Source: an uncultured Rhodopila sp. (GTDB lineage: Bacteria > Pseudomonadota > Alphaproteobacteria > Acetobacterales > Acetobacteraceae). Taken from it: DNA of 64,000 bases. The first letter of the stretch is position 1, and the number at the start of each line of letters is the position of its first letter. A program made the position numbers and the translations under genes. Where the stretch lies: the NCBI GenBank assembly GCA_903932145.1, contig CAIZFE010000101.1:122917-186916 (forward strand), read 5' to 3'. Positions 33,151-43,854 of this stretch are shown here, one piece after another. Below the pieces are notes generated by a model, which was given only the letters and a program-made list of their open reading frames with translations, was not told the DNA's origin and did no database searches.

Positions 33151-34020
33151 ATGCCGACCGATAGCTGGATCAACGAAACGCTTTACCCGGACTGGGGCCA
33201 GCGCTTTCAGGTAAAACGCGAACTCGCGCGTGTAACAAGCGAGTTCCAGGACATCGCGATTTTCGAAAGTACATCGCATGGCCGGGTCATGGTTCTGGAC
33301 GGCGTGATCCAGATCACCGAGGGCGACGAGTTCGTCTATCAGGAAATGCTGACTCATGTGCCGCTGCTGGCGCACGGATCGGCCGAGAACGTGCTGATCA
33401 TCGGCGCTGGCGACGGCGGCGTGCTGAAGCGCGTGCTGCAGCACGGCAATGTGAAGCGCGCCGTGATGGTCGAGATCGACGGCGAAGTCATTCGCCTGTC
33501 GAAGGAATTCCTGCCGAAGATCGGCGGAACGGCCTGGACCGACGCACGCGCGGAGGTCATCGTCGGCGATGGGATCGACTACGTGAAGCGCGCGCCGGAT
33601 GCCTCCTTCGACGCGATCATCGTTGATTCCACTGACCCGATCGGCGTGGGTGAGGTTCTGTTCACAGACGAATTCTATCTGAACTGCGCGCGCATCCTGA
33701 CTGCCCGCGGCCTGGTGGTGAACCAGTGCGGCGTACCGTTCATGCAGCCGGACGAATTGCGGGAAACCAGTGCCCGCCGGCGGACCTTCTTCCCGCATGT
33801 CACCGCCTATGTCGCCGCCGTGCCGACCTATGTCGGTGGCTTCATGACGCTCGGCTGGGCCGCGAAAGACGCGTCGCTGGCATCCACACCCGTGGAAACG
33901 ATCCGCGCCCGAGCGCAGTTGGCGGGACTTCTGGGCAACACCGAATACTGGACTCCCGAGATACATACCGGGGCGTTCAACCTGCCGCCCTATATCGCGC
34001 GCCATCTACCAACGGACTAA
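33151..34020 (+). CDS. speE: Spermidine synthase SpeE
   Basis: The 289-residue aminopropyltransferase joins decarboxylated SAM to putrescine. It has the spermidine synthase motifs: N-terminal WINETLYPDWGQRFQVKREL, VLIIGAGDGGVLKRVLQH (cofactor loop), YVKRAPDASFDAIIVDSTDPIG with the catalytic DSTD loop, and a C-terminal AAVPTYVGGFMTLGWAAKD. Length and order after speD support the call. TGGAGCGA lies near the start. Confidence 0.96.
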   Translation: MPTDSWINETLYPDWGQRFQVKRELARVTSEFQDIAIFESTSHGRVMVLDGVIQITEGDEFVYQEMLTHVPLLAHGSAENVLIIGAGDGGVLKRVLQHGNVKRAVMVEIDGEVIRLSKEFLPKIGGTAWTDARAEVIVGDGIDYVKRAPDASFDAIIVDSTDPIGVGEVLFTDEFYLNCARILTARGLVVNQCGVPFMQPDELRETSARRRTFFPHVTAYVAAVPTYVGGFMTLGWAAKDASLASTPVETIRARAQLAGLLGNTEYWTPEIHTGAFNLPPYIARHLPTD

Positions 34021-34132
34021 ACTCGGCGTCACGGCAGACTGTCGGTAGGGTTCGCAACGAATTCGCCTTCAAGCTGCCGCGTTGACGTGCGACAGGATAC
34101 TTTCCAAGCCGATTACTCGTGAGGACGCCAGC

Positions 34133-34996
34133 ATGCGGTTCGTCGTTGCTCCAATTCTCGTGGCGACCCTGCTGCTGGCGGTGCCGATGGCGCCTGCTCG
34201 CGCCCAGGTGGACAGCCGCGAGGGCATTGCCCTGCAAAACCAGATCTACCAGCTTCGGCAAGAGCTGAAAGCGGTTGAGGATCAGACCTCGCGCGGCGGT
34301 GGATCGACCATTCGGCCGGCACCTGCTTACGCGCCGCCGCAGCAGGTCAATGGTGGCAACGACCTGCTGGCGCAGCTTCTGACCCGAGTCGATGCGCTGG
34401 AGGATCAGATCCGCCAGTTGCGCGGCCGCATTGATGAAACGCAGAACCAACTGCAGCGACAGAACGACGATCTCGGCAAGCGCATCGACGATCTGGCGTT
34501 TCAGGTTTCGCCCCAAGGGGCACCGGGCGCGCGTCCCGCGCAGCCGTCCACACCCCGCGAGGAGGAGCCGCCCGCTGCTGCGCCGCCGCCTCCTCCTCGT
34601 CCGGCTGCGCCGCGCACCCCGGAGGTCATCCTTCAGGAGGGCAATGCCGCCCTCGCCCGCCGCGACTATACCGCCGCCGAAGCCGCCGCGCGGGGCGTTC
34701 TGGCGAACCGCACATCCCCGCGCGCGTACGACGCCCGCCTGTTGCTGGCGCAGGCGTTATCCGGTGAAAAGCAATACGCGCAGGCGGCGATTGCATTTGA
34801 TGACGCCTATACCAGCTCGCGTAAGGGAACCCATGCCCAGGACGCGCTGTTGGGCCTGGCGAACGCGTTGAGCGCGATCAACGAAAAGAAGGCAGCCTGC
34901 GACACGTTGAGCCGGTTGCGGGCAGACTTCCCGCAGCAACGCTCGGACATAGCGGCTGGCGCGGCGGCGGCCGCGCAAAAGACGGGTTGCCACTAA
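34133..34996 (+). CDS. cpoB: Cell division coordinator CpoB (YbgF)
   Basis: The 287-residue periplasmic protein has a signal peptide (MRFVVAPILVATLLLAVPMAPARA), a trimerising coiled coil (about 30-60 and 80-125, with ALEDQIRQLRGRIDETQNQL), a Pro-rich linker and a C-terminal TPR domain (ILQEGNAALARRDYTAAEAA to the end). CpoB links peptidoglycan synthesis to outer-membrane constriction through Tol-Pal. GAGG at 34121-34124 supports ATG 34133 over ATG 34082. tolQRAB-pal, which normally precede it, are absent; speDE lie there instead. tilS and ftsH follow in the usual order. Confidence 0.88.
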   Translation: MRFVVAPILVATLLLAVPMAPARAQVDSREGIALQNQIYQLRQELKAVEDQTSRGGGSTIRPAPAYAPPQQVNGGNDLLAQLLTRVDALEDQIRQLRGRIDETQNQLQRQNDDLGKRIDDLAFQVSPQGAPGARPAQPSTPREEEPPAAAPPPPPRPAAPRTPEVILQEGNAALARRDYTAAEAAARGVLANRTSPRAYDARLLLAQALSGEKQYAQAAIAFDDAYTSSRKGTHAQDALLGLANALSAINEKKAACDTLSRLRADFPQQRSDIAAGAAAAAQKTGCH

Positions 34997-35041
34997 GGCG
35001 GCGCCCGATAATAACGGCGTCAGGCAGGCAATGCTCCTCCA

Positions 35042-35132
35042 TCGTCATGGCTGGGCTTGTCCCTGGATTACCCACACATCTCGCTGTGAAATCGGCCTAT
35101 TTGTCATGGCCCGGCTTGTCCGGGACATGACG
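35042..35132 (+). repeat. Dispersed palindromic element, copy before tilS
   Basis: TCGTCATGGCTGGGCTTGTC (35042) and GTCATGGCCCGGCTTGTCCG (35103) are direct repeats of the family core, the second being a near-perfect hairpin with CGGGACATGAC. The piece between them has none of the linker seen at 13905 and 58641. It lies between cpoB and tilS. Confidence 0.65.
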
Positions 35133-35198
35133 AAATGTGCGGGCTGGCCGCCGTTTCGCTTATTTTGGCATCGCATAACACACTAAGAGGACACAGCG

Positions 35199-36449
35199 AT
35201 CGATCAGGATAGTCTGCAGACCACCGTCGCGAGCTCCTTAGACAGATTGGGCCCGTTCGAGCCCCAGCCGCGGCTGGCCGTCGCGGTTTCGGGCGGGGCA
35301 GACAGCATGGCGCTTGCGGTTCTGGTGCGGGATTGGGTGCGGTCGCGCGACGGGTCCATCGTAGCACTCGTCGTCGATCACGGCTTGCGTGCAGCCTCGG
35401 CGGACGAAGCCAGAATTACCATTGAACGACTGACGGGCCTCAATATTCCCGCCACGTTGCTATCGATCGGCAACCTGACCAGAGGTTCGGCGCTCGCCGA
35501 ACGAGCGAGGATCGCGCGCTACGAGATCCTCAGCGACGCCTGCCGCCAGTCAGGCATCCTCCACCTGCTGCTGGGTCATCACGCCGCGGATCAGATGGAG
35601 ACCCTGGCGATGCGGGTCTTGCGGGATACCGGCCCGCACGGCCTGGCCTGCATGTCCGCGATCCGCGAAACCGCCGGCCTTCGCCTGCTGCGCCCCTTGC
35701 TGGCCATCGAGCCCGCCCGCTTGCGAGAGTTCCTGACCGCACGCGGCATCGAATGGGTGGAAGACCCGTCCAACCAGGACATGCGGGCGCTGCGATCCAG
35801 ATTGCGGCAGCGCCTGGGTTCCATATCGCCCAACGAAACCGGCCTGACGCAGGCAATCTCCGCCATCGCGAAAGCTCGGGCGCAAGATGAAGCGGCAACC
35901 GCAGCCGAACTGGCGCGCCGGACGATTGTCCGTCCGGAAGGCTTTGCGCTGTTATCGCCCGGCCGGATCGGTTCGGCAGCGCTGGCGTGTCTGGTCCAGA
36001 CGATCGGCGGTGCCGCGTATCCTCCCGCCCCGGCTCGGATCGGCGCCATCGCAGCCAACCCGGGGCCGGCCACCATCGCCGGGGTGCGCATCCTGCAGGC
36101 GGGACGGTTCGGTGACGGCTGGCTGATCGTGCGGGAGGAAGCCGCGATAGCCGCCCCGGCGGCCGTATCCGCCAATGACTTATGGGACAATCGGTTCCGC
36201 CTGCGGGCGCTCGATGGCTGCCCCGCCGCTGCCATGATCGGCAAACTTGGCGACGACGCCGCGCGGTTCAGGGATGCCTCGGATCTGCCATCGGCGGTGC
36301 TGCGCACCCTGCCTGCGATCAGATTCGACAAATTTGTGGCGGCGGTGCCGCATTTAGGATATGCGAGCCGCGATGATGTCGCGCGGATGACACTGCTGTT
36401 CCACCCGCGAAGACCCCTTGGCGGCGCATGTTTTGTCCCGGCGCTGTAG
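35199..36449 (+). CDS. tilS: tRNA(Ile)-lysidine synthase TilS
   Basis: TilS adds lysine to C34 of the CAU-anticodon tRNA(Ile), changing its codon from AUG to AUA. The PP-loop motif VAVSGGADSMALAV, VVDHGLRAASADEA, LLGHHAADQMETLAMR and RPLLAIEPARLREFLTARGI identify it. The C-terminal domain is short. Coding similarity extends upstream of the first TTG (35247), and the frame is open back to a TAA at 35184 with no ATG, GTG or TTG. AAGAGGA (35185-35191) is ideally placed for the ATC at 35199, so a rare AUC start is proposed; CTG 35214 is an alternative. It lies upstream of ftsH. Confidence 0.88.
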   Translation: MDQDSLQTTVASSLDRLGPFEPQPRLAVAVSGGADSMALAVLVRDWVRSRDGSIVALVVDHGLRAASADEARITIERLTGLNIPATLLSIGNLTRGSALAERARIARYEILSDACRQSGILHLLLGHHAADQMETLAMRVLRDTGPHGLACMSAIRETAGLRLLRPLLAIEPARLREFLTARGIEWVEDPSNQDMRALRSRLRQRLGSISPNETGLTQAISAIAKARAQDEAATAAELARRTIVRPEGFALLSPGRIGSAALACLVQTIGGAAYPPAPARIGAIAANPGPATIAGVRILQAGRFGDGWLIVREEAAIAAPAAVSANDLWDNRFRLRALDGCPAAAMIGKLGDDAARFRDASDLPSAVLRTLPAIRFDKFVAAVPHLGYASRDDVARMTLLFHPRRPLGGACFVPAL

Positions 36450-36641
36450 CCGGCCGGACGCCTCCGGGCCTTGCTGGTTGTTTTTTATCACCATTTGGTG
36501 GACGATCCCTGCACAGTGGGGATGGTGCGACCGATCCCGCGCACTATGTTAAAGCCTGTTTCGCCCAACCTGATATCGTTTCCGTACAATACGCATCCCC
36601 CGGGGCGTCCCCGATCGGACTGAGAACGTGAGCAAAGTCAT

Positions 36642-38567
<1,926 letters not shown>

Positions 38568-38588
38568 CCAACGGCGCCGATCAGAACC

Positions 38589-38622
38589 AAATGGCGGGCG
38601 CGAGCCCGCCATTTGCGTTTTT
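38589..38622 (+). terminator. Intrinsic terminator of ftsH
   Basis: A perfect 11-bp stem (AAATGGCGGGC at 38589-38599, loop GCGA, GCCCGCCATTT at 38604-38614) is followed by GCG and TTTTT. It separates ftsH from the RNase P RNA gene. Confidence 0.88.
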
Positions 38623-38695
38623 GAGGCGGATCAATGCGTGCACTCATGGCACCGCAACGCTTGACCGCCCGACCGAGCGGGCGCACATGCGCATC

Positions 38696-39121
38696 GCCAG
38701 ACAGTTGGACGACCGCTGCTGACGGAGCAATTCCGTTGGTGGAGGAAAGTCCGGGCTCCACGGGAACACGGTGCCGGCTAACGGCCGGCGGGGGCGACCC
38801 CAGGGACAGTGCCACAGAAAACAAACCGCCCGTGCAAGACCAGCCAGCGCAAGCAGGCCGGGTCCCGCGGGTAAGGGCGAAACGGTGCGGTAAGAGCGCA
38901 CCGCGCCCCTGGCAACAGGGGCGGCACGGTAAACCCCACCGGGAGCAAGACCGAATAGGGGCGGCGGCGATATTACGGCATTAAACCCGTGATAACCGCA
39001 GGGATGTTCCAGTCCCGCCGCCCGGGTTGGTCGCGTGAGGCGCATCGCGAGATGCGTCCCAGAGGAATGGTCGTCCCGTCCCGCAAGGGGCGGACAGAAC
39101 CCGGCTTACAGACTGTCTGGC
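38696..39121 (+). ncRNA. rnpB: RNase P RNA (type A)
   Basis: The catalytic RNA that matures tRNA 5' ends. Helix P1 is formed by GCCAGACAG (38696-38704) and CTGTCTGGC (39113-39121). The universal P4 half GAGGAAAGTCCGGGCTCC is at 38742-38759, its partner ACAGAACCCGGCTTACA near the 3' end. Other signs are CACAGAAAAC, GGTAAGAGCGCACC and GGTAAACCCCACC. About 426 nt fits alphaproteobacteria. A possible promoter is TTGACC (38661-38666) with CACATG (38684-38689), which would start at the P1 stem. Open reading frames across it are not real genes. Confidence 0.96.
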
Positions 39122-39334
39122 AATTTTCCATCGTACCAATTGTAACGAATTATTGATGGTTCGGCTACCGACCCGGCGTCGGCCGCCGTTTCCGCGCAAT
39201 CGTCCAAAAGAACAAAATGCGAATGCAGTTGTGATCAAGAATCATCTTGCAGTGACTCGGTTTGTTCTCGGCTAACTATCTGATGATAGACGCGAAAAAC
39301 GCCCATCGCGCGGCATGCAGAAAGGGCAATTCCT

Positions 39335-39385
39335 TTGACTGCCAGGCCAATCCCATGTTATCCCAAATTTTCCCAAAACGGCCCA
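39335..39385 (+). promoter_or_regulatory. mraZ promoter with MraZ operator array
   Basis: Four repeats at exact 10-bp spacing, TCCCA (39351), TCCCA (39361), TCCCA (39371) and GCCCA (39381), are the reverse complement of the MraZ box TGGGA-N5. They overlap a candidate promoter, TTGACT (39335-39340) and TATCCC or TTATCC about 17-18 bases on. MraZ would thus repress the cluster it heads. The rest of the gap 39122-39509 holds nothing I can identify. Confidence 0.75.
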
Positions 39386-39509
39386 CTTGCTGTCACCGAA
39401 AACGACCGGATACGGACCCTCATCCCAATCGCCGAATTCTGTCGCCGCTGCGCCTCCGCCTTGCTTACTCACGACAAACACGACCGGAACGAAAGGTACA
39501 CGGGTCCGA

Positions 39510-39989
39510 ATGGCCCTTTTCATCGGCACTCACCAGAACAAGCTGGACGCCAAAGGGCGTGTGTCGGTACCTGCACAATTTCGTTCTATCCTCAAAAAGA
39601 TGAGCCATGCGGGCGAAACCTCTCCGATCGCGACAATGTATCTGCGGCCGTCCCATCAACACCCGTGTATCGAAGGCTGGACCGAATTGGGCTTTGAGGA
39701 GCTCAGCGCGCCTGTGGCCGAAGGCTACAACCAATTCAGCCCGGAACACGAAGATTTCGTGATGGCATTGTTCGGCAACGCGTGTTCGGCCGAAACCGAC
39801 AAAGAGGGACGCATCTCGGTGCCGGCCAGCCTGCTGGCGCACGCCAACGTCACCGACAATCTGGTTTTCATAGGCACACGCAACACGTTTCAGATTTGGG
39901 AACCCGAGGCCGGTGCCAGGCGCCTCGCCGAAGCGACCGAAAAAGCCAAGGCCGCCGGCTTCAGCCTGCGGACAAAGGTGTCGGCATGA
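39510..39989 (+). CDS. mraZ: Transcriptional regulator MraZ
   Basis: The 159-residue protein has two SpoVT/AbrB-like halves: N-terminal [22 protein letters not shown] and the repeat [22 protein letters not shown], both with the DxKGRxxVP-type core. MraZ forms ring oligomers that bind TGGGA-N5 repeats upstream of its own gene. ATG 39510 is set by the conserved MALFIGT start; GAAAGG at 39491-39496 is the nearest ribosome site and is a bit far (13 bases). It opens the mra/dcw cluster and overlaps rsmH by four bases. Confidence 0.95.
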   Translation: MALFIGTHQNKLDAKGRVSVPAQFRSILKKMSHAGETSPIATMYLRPSHQHPCIEGWTELGFEELSAPVAEGYNQFSPEHEDFVMALFGNACSAETDKEGRISVPASLLAHANVTDNLVFIGTRNTFQIWEPEAGARRLAEATEKAKAAGFSLRTKVSA

Positions 39990-40927
39990 GCGGACACATT
40001 CCGGTGATGCTGAACGAAGTCCTCGCGAACCTCGCGCCGCGCGATGGCGGCGTGTATCTCGATGGCACATTCGGCGGCGGCGGGTATGCGGCCGCGATCC
40101 TCGAACAGGCCGACTGCACCTTGTGGGCAATCGATCGCGACCCGGAGGCCATTGAGCGTGGCGCCGGTCTCGTCGCGCGTTTCCCCGGACGGCTGCATCT
40201 ACTGCACGGTCAGTTCGGCGACATGGTCTCGCTCCTGGAACAGGTGGGTGTCACCCAATTGGACGGCGTGGTGCTCGATCTGGGCGTGTCGTCGTTCCAG
40301 ATCGACGATCCGGATCGTGGCTTCTCGTTTCGTCACGACGGCCCGCTCGACATGCGGATGGGCAAGCAGGGCACCAGCGCCGCCGACCTGGTGAATACCC
40401 TGCCCGAGAGCGCGCTGGCCGACGTACTGTATAAGTACGGCGAGGAGCGGGCGTCCCGCCGCATCGCTCACGCCATCGTCGCCGCCCGATCGGAAGCTCC
40501 GATCGAAACCACCGGCCGGCTGGCGGAAATCATCCGATCCGTACTGCCACCGGATCGTTCCGGAAACCATCCCGCGACGCGAAGCTTTCAGGGCCTGCGC
40601 ATCAAAGTTAACGACGAGCTACAGCAGATTGAAGATGCATTGGCCGCCGCCGTTGGGCTACTTGCACCCGGTGGCAAGTTGGTCGTCGTCGCGTTTCATA
40701 GCCTGGAAGATCGCATCGTGAAGCGGTTCATGACGGAAGCCGCCGGACGAACCGGGTCTCCGTCCCGACACAATCCCGCCGGACTTCTAACGCGCGAAAC
40801 ACCGAATTTCCAGCTTCTGACCGCCAGGGCTCTCCGCCCCGGCGACGACGAAGCAAATCAAAACCCCCGCTCCCGCAGCGCTCGGCTGCGTGCCCTCGAA
40901 CGCCTCGACAAGGGTCGTGCCCGATGA
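39986..40927 (+). CDS. rsmH: 16S rRNA (cytosine(1402)-N4)-methyltransferase RsmH
   Basis: RsmH (MraW) methylates C1402 in the ribosomal P site. The 313-residue protein starts [19 protein letters not shown], has the SAM-binding [14 protein letters not shown], the motif [21 protein letters not shown], and the C-terminal [18 protein letters not shown]. The gene lies in its standard place after mraZ, with ATGA overlaps on both sides (mraZ and ftsL). Confidence 0.97.
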   Translation: MSGHIPVMLNEVLANLAPRDGGVYLDGTFGGGGYAAAILEQADCTLWAIDRDPEAIERGAGLVARFPGRLHLLHGQFGDMVSLLEQVGVTQLDGVVLDLGVSSFQIDDPDRGFSFRHDGPLDMRMGKQGTSAADLVNTLPESALADVLYKYGEERASRRIAHAIVAARSEAPIETTGRLAEIIRSVLPPDRSGNHPATRSFQGLRIKVNDELQQIEDALAAAVGLLAPGGKLVVVAFHSLEDRIVKRFMTEAAGRTGSPSRHNPAGLLTRETPNFQLLTARALRPGDDEANQNPRSRSARLRALERLDKGRAR

Positions 40928-41745
40928 TCCGTCCACTCACCGTCGCTTTCTGCATGCTGGCTTTTGGTTCAGGACTGTACCTCTATCAGTCCAAGCACGA
41001 GGTGCAGTTGCTCGATAAATCGATCGAGAAAACCGTCCGCGAAACCGCCGCATTGCGGGACCAAAGTCGGCTGCTCGCGGCCGAATGGACCATGTTGAAT
41101 GATTTCGACCGGCTGCGTCAGTTCACGGATGCCTATCTGCCCGGGTTGAAGCCGATTGCCCCGGCGCAATTCACCAGCGTGGCGGACCTGGGCAACCGAT
41201 TGCCCTCCATCCGAACCGAAGCGCCCGCGCCGGTAGCGGACCTGCGGGAAGTGTTGCCGATCGTGGCTGAGGGATCGTCGCAACCAGCGGCCGAACCCGC
41301 CCGGATCGCTGCCGCCGATGAACCGTTGCCGGTTCCCCCGGTTCCGGTCGCGGCGTCCGTTGCCGCGCCGGCAATGCACCTGGCGGAGATCAAGGCTCCG
41401 GCGGAACACCGCCCGGCAGCGCCTCCGGCGGCGAGTGGGTCGGTGATCGCGGAAAGCCAGCCCCGGGTTCCGGTGCCTCGCCCGATCGTTCTGGCAACCT
41501 CGCGGCCAACCCAGATCTTCGCGCCGCCGGTCCAGCCGAACCGGCCCTCGGCAAACGCCGCATTTGTGCCCGCGCCGTTTGTCGCAACCCCGGCGCGTCC
41601 GACGGTGGTCGCGTCATCCGGGATGGCTCCGGCGCCGAATGCCTATGGCGCGGCCTATGGCGGCTCCCTGCTCGGCATAGCGCGCGGTTCAATGCAGACC
41701 GCGCCGCGTCCGACCCCGGTGAGTGCGACGTATAATACCAACTAA
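40924..41745 (+). CDS. ftsL: FtsL-like divisome protein with long Pro/Ala tail
   Basis: The 273-residue protein has the FtsL plan in its first 75 residues: a short cytoplasmic start, one TM helix ([18 protein letters not shown]) and a coiled coil ([20 protein letters not shown]), ending in [16 protein letters not shown]. FtsL recruits FtsI and FtsW with FtsB and FtsQ. Its position between rsmH and ftsI is diagnostic. The following about 195 residues are Pro/Ala/Val rich and probably disordered in the periplasm; typical FtsL proteins have about 100-120 residues in all. ftsI starts nine bases later. Confidence 0.87.
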   Translation: MIRPLTVAFCMLAFGSGLYLYQSKHEVQLLDKSIEKTVRETAALRDQSRLLAAEWTMLNDFDRLRQFTDAYLPGLKPIAPAQFTSVADLGNRLPSIRTEAPAPVADLREVLPIVAEGSSQPAAEPARIAAADEPLPVPPVPVAASVAAPAMHLAEIKAPAEHRPAAPPAASGSVIAESQPRVPVPRPIVLATSRPTQIFAPPVQPNRPSANAAFVPAPFVATPARPTVVASSGMAPAPNAYGAAYGGSLLGIARGSMQTAPRPTPVSATYNTN

Positions 41746-41754
41746 GCGGTTTCC

Positions 41755-43854
41755 ATGAGCAACCCGAACGATCCCGGCCTGCCGCCGAACGATCCCCCGC
41801 CCAACGGGGGTCCGCGGAATGGTGGCCGCTACGGCAAGCCGGCGTATCGGACGGGTGCCGCCCGTTCCGATGCGGTGCCGATGATGGAATACTCCAGGGT
41901 AACCGAGGCCGATCTGAAAGGCCGAGCGGTGATGGAGAAGGCGGGCTTGCGGTTGGTGGTGGCGGCGGGCGGGTTCAGTGCGCTGTTTGGTGCGGTTTTG
42001 ATCCGGCTGGCCATGGTGACCATCGTCTCGCCCGCGACACCGCATCGGATCGACCGGCCGGTCGCCGAGATCGTGGCCGCGGCACCCCATACCCCGGTTG
42101 ATTCGACCCTGCCGGGTCAACGGGCGATGATCACCGATCGCAACGGCCAGCCGATGGCGATTTCTCTTAATACTGTGTCACTGTTCGCCGACCCGGCGAT
42201 GATCGGTGACGCCGATGACACCGCGCGTCAATTGAAGCAGATTTTGCCACGTCTGGACCTCGAGGATACGGCGGATCGCCTGAAGCGCACCAAGCGGTTC
42301 ATATATCTGGCGCGCGAGATCACGCCGCGTGAGGAACTGGCCATCAACAACCTGGGTATCCCGGGGATCGATTTCCGTCCGACCCAACACCGGCAATACC
42401 CGCTCGGGCGCACCGCCGCCCAGGTTCTGGGCGGTGTGAATGTGGAAGAGACCGGTTTCGCCGGAGTCGAGAAATCATTCGACGAACGCCTGCGGACCAA
42501 CACCGATCCACTGCGCCTGTCGATCGACCTGCAGGTGCAGGCGGCCGTACGGGAAGAACTCGTCACCGCGATGACGACGTTTGAGGCGATCGGCGGCTGC
42601 GGCATCGTGATGGATGTCCACACCGGAGAGGTTCTGGCGATGGTCAGCCTGCCGGACTATGACGCCAATACGGTGCGCTCCAGTCCCGGTGATGACCGCC
42701 TGAATCGCGCGGTGGGTGCGACCTACGAACCCGGCAGCACGTTCAAACTACAGACGGCGTCGATGGCGCTGGACAGCGGCGTCGCGCATATCTGGGACCA
42801 GTTTGACGCGTCGCACAATATTTCCATCGGACGTTTCACCATCTCGGACTTCGAGGGCAAGCATCGCTGGCTGTATCTTCCTGAGGTGCTGGCGTACTCG
42901 TCCAATCTGGGCGCCGCCCATATCGCCCAGGCGATGGGGTCAGAGCGGCAGCGGGCCTGGCTGAAAGGCATGGGCATGTTCGAACGCACCGGCATCGAGT
43001 TGCCGGAGTCGGCGCGACCGCAAGTGCAGCCAGCGGCGAACTGGAAAGAAATCGTTACCCTCACGGTCGGCTTCGGCCACGGCATTTCCGTGACCCCGCT
43101 GCATGTGGTGCGCGGCACGGCTGCCGTTGCCAATGGCGGCATCCTGTTGCGGCCGACGATCCTGGCTCTAGAGCCGGGAGAACAGCCCGAAGGCGTGCGG
43201 GTCATGCAGCCATCGACCTCCGACATCATGCGGCGATTGATGCGCCTGGTGGTCACCGACGGGTTCGGCAAGACCGCTGAGGTGGCCGGTTACTATCCCG
43301 GCGGCAAGACCGGCACGGCGGAAAAGGTCGCCGCCCATGGCGGCTATAAGAAGCACACCAATGTCGCCGCGTTCATGAGCGTGTTCCCGATGAACGCGCC
43401 ACGCTACGCGGTTTACATGATGCTGGATGAGCCGCATGCGACCAAGGCCACGTTCGGCTACGCGACAGCGGGATGGGTGATCGCACCGGCTGCTGGCAAG
43501 GTGATCGCACGGATCGGTCCGATGCTGGGGATGCTGCCCGATATCAAGGATGTGGTGGCGATCAATCAGTCCCTGGCGATTCCCCTGCAACCCGGCCGCC
43601 CTCCCGGTGCCCCGGCCCGGGGACCGGGTGGCGCGACAATCGAGGCCGCCGCGAAGGTCGCGACTGCCCCGGCCACTCCGGCTTCGCCGCCGCGCCCGAA
43701 CCTGACCGTACCGGCGATCATGTTGCCCCCGGCGATGAGCCGTCCGTCACCCAATATCCGGCGTGAAACCAATCAACAGACACCCATGCCCCCGGGATCG
43801 GGAACCGTGCGTGTCTTGGCCGTTTCGGCGGCCTCCTCCAATGCGGCTCGCTGA
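41755..43854 (+). CDS. ftsI: Penicillin-binding protein 3, FtsI (septal transpeptidase)
   Basis: The 699-residue class B PBP cross-links septal peptidoglycan. It has a disordered, Pro/Asn-rich cytoplasmic start, a TM helix at about 63-90, a dimerisation domain with YLAREITPREELAINNLGI, and a transpeptidase domain with SxxK EPGSTFKLQ (Ser328), SxN SSNLGAA, and KTG GGKTGTAEK (Lys518). The C-terminal 110 residues after FGYATAGWVIAP are Pro/Ala rich. murE begins 14 bases before its stop. Confidence 0.96.
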   Translation: MSNPNDPGLPPNDPPPNGGPRNGGRYGKPAYRTGAARSDAVPMMEYSRVTEADLKGRAVMEKAGLRLVVAAGGFSALFGAVLIRLAMVTIVSPATPHRIDRPVAEIVAAAPHTPVDSTLPGQRAMITDRNGQPMAISLNTVSLFADPAMIGDADDTARQLKQILPRLDLEDTADRLKRTKRFIYLAREITPREELAINNLGIPGIDFRPTQHRQYPLGRTAAQVLGGVNVEETGFAGVEKSFDERLRTNTDPLRLSIDLQVQAAVREELVTAMTTFEAIGGCGIVMDVHTGEVLAMVSLPDYDANTVRSSPGDDRLNRAVGATYEPGSTFKLQTASMALDSGVAHIWDQFDASHNISIGRFTISDFEGKHRWLYLPEVLAYSSNLGAAHIAQAMGSERQRAWLKGMGMFERTGIELPESARPQVQPAANWKEIVTLTVGFGHGISVTPLHVVRGTAAVANGGILLRPTILALEPGEQPEGVRVMQPSTSDIMRRLMRLVVTDGFGKTAEVAGYYPGGKTGTAEKVAAHGGYKKHTNVAAFMSVFPMNAPRYAVYMMLDEPHATKATFGYATAGWVIAPAAGKVIARIGPMLGMLPDIKDVVAINQSLAIPLQPGRPPGAPARGPGGATIEAAAKVATAPATPASPPRPNLTVPAIMLPPAMSRPSPNIRRETNQQTPMPPGSGTVRVLAVSAASSNAAR

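Noticed and set aside
32578..34005. 475-codon open frame on the minus strand opposite speD and speE
   Set aside because: It runs fully antisense to two clearly recognised genes and has no family resemblance; long antisense frames are expected in GC-rich DNA.
35247..36449. TilS starting at TTG 35247
   Set aside because: It would cut conserved-looking N-terminal residues and has no ribosome site, while AAGAGGA supports an upstream ATC.
38634..39045. Open frames on both strands across the RNase P RNA
   Set aside because: The region is fully explained by the P1 and P4 elements of rnpB; translated products resemble nothing.
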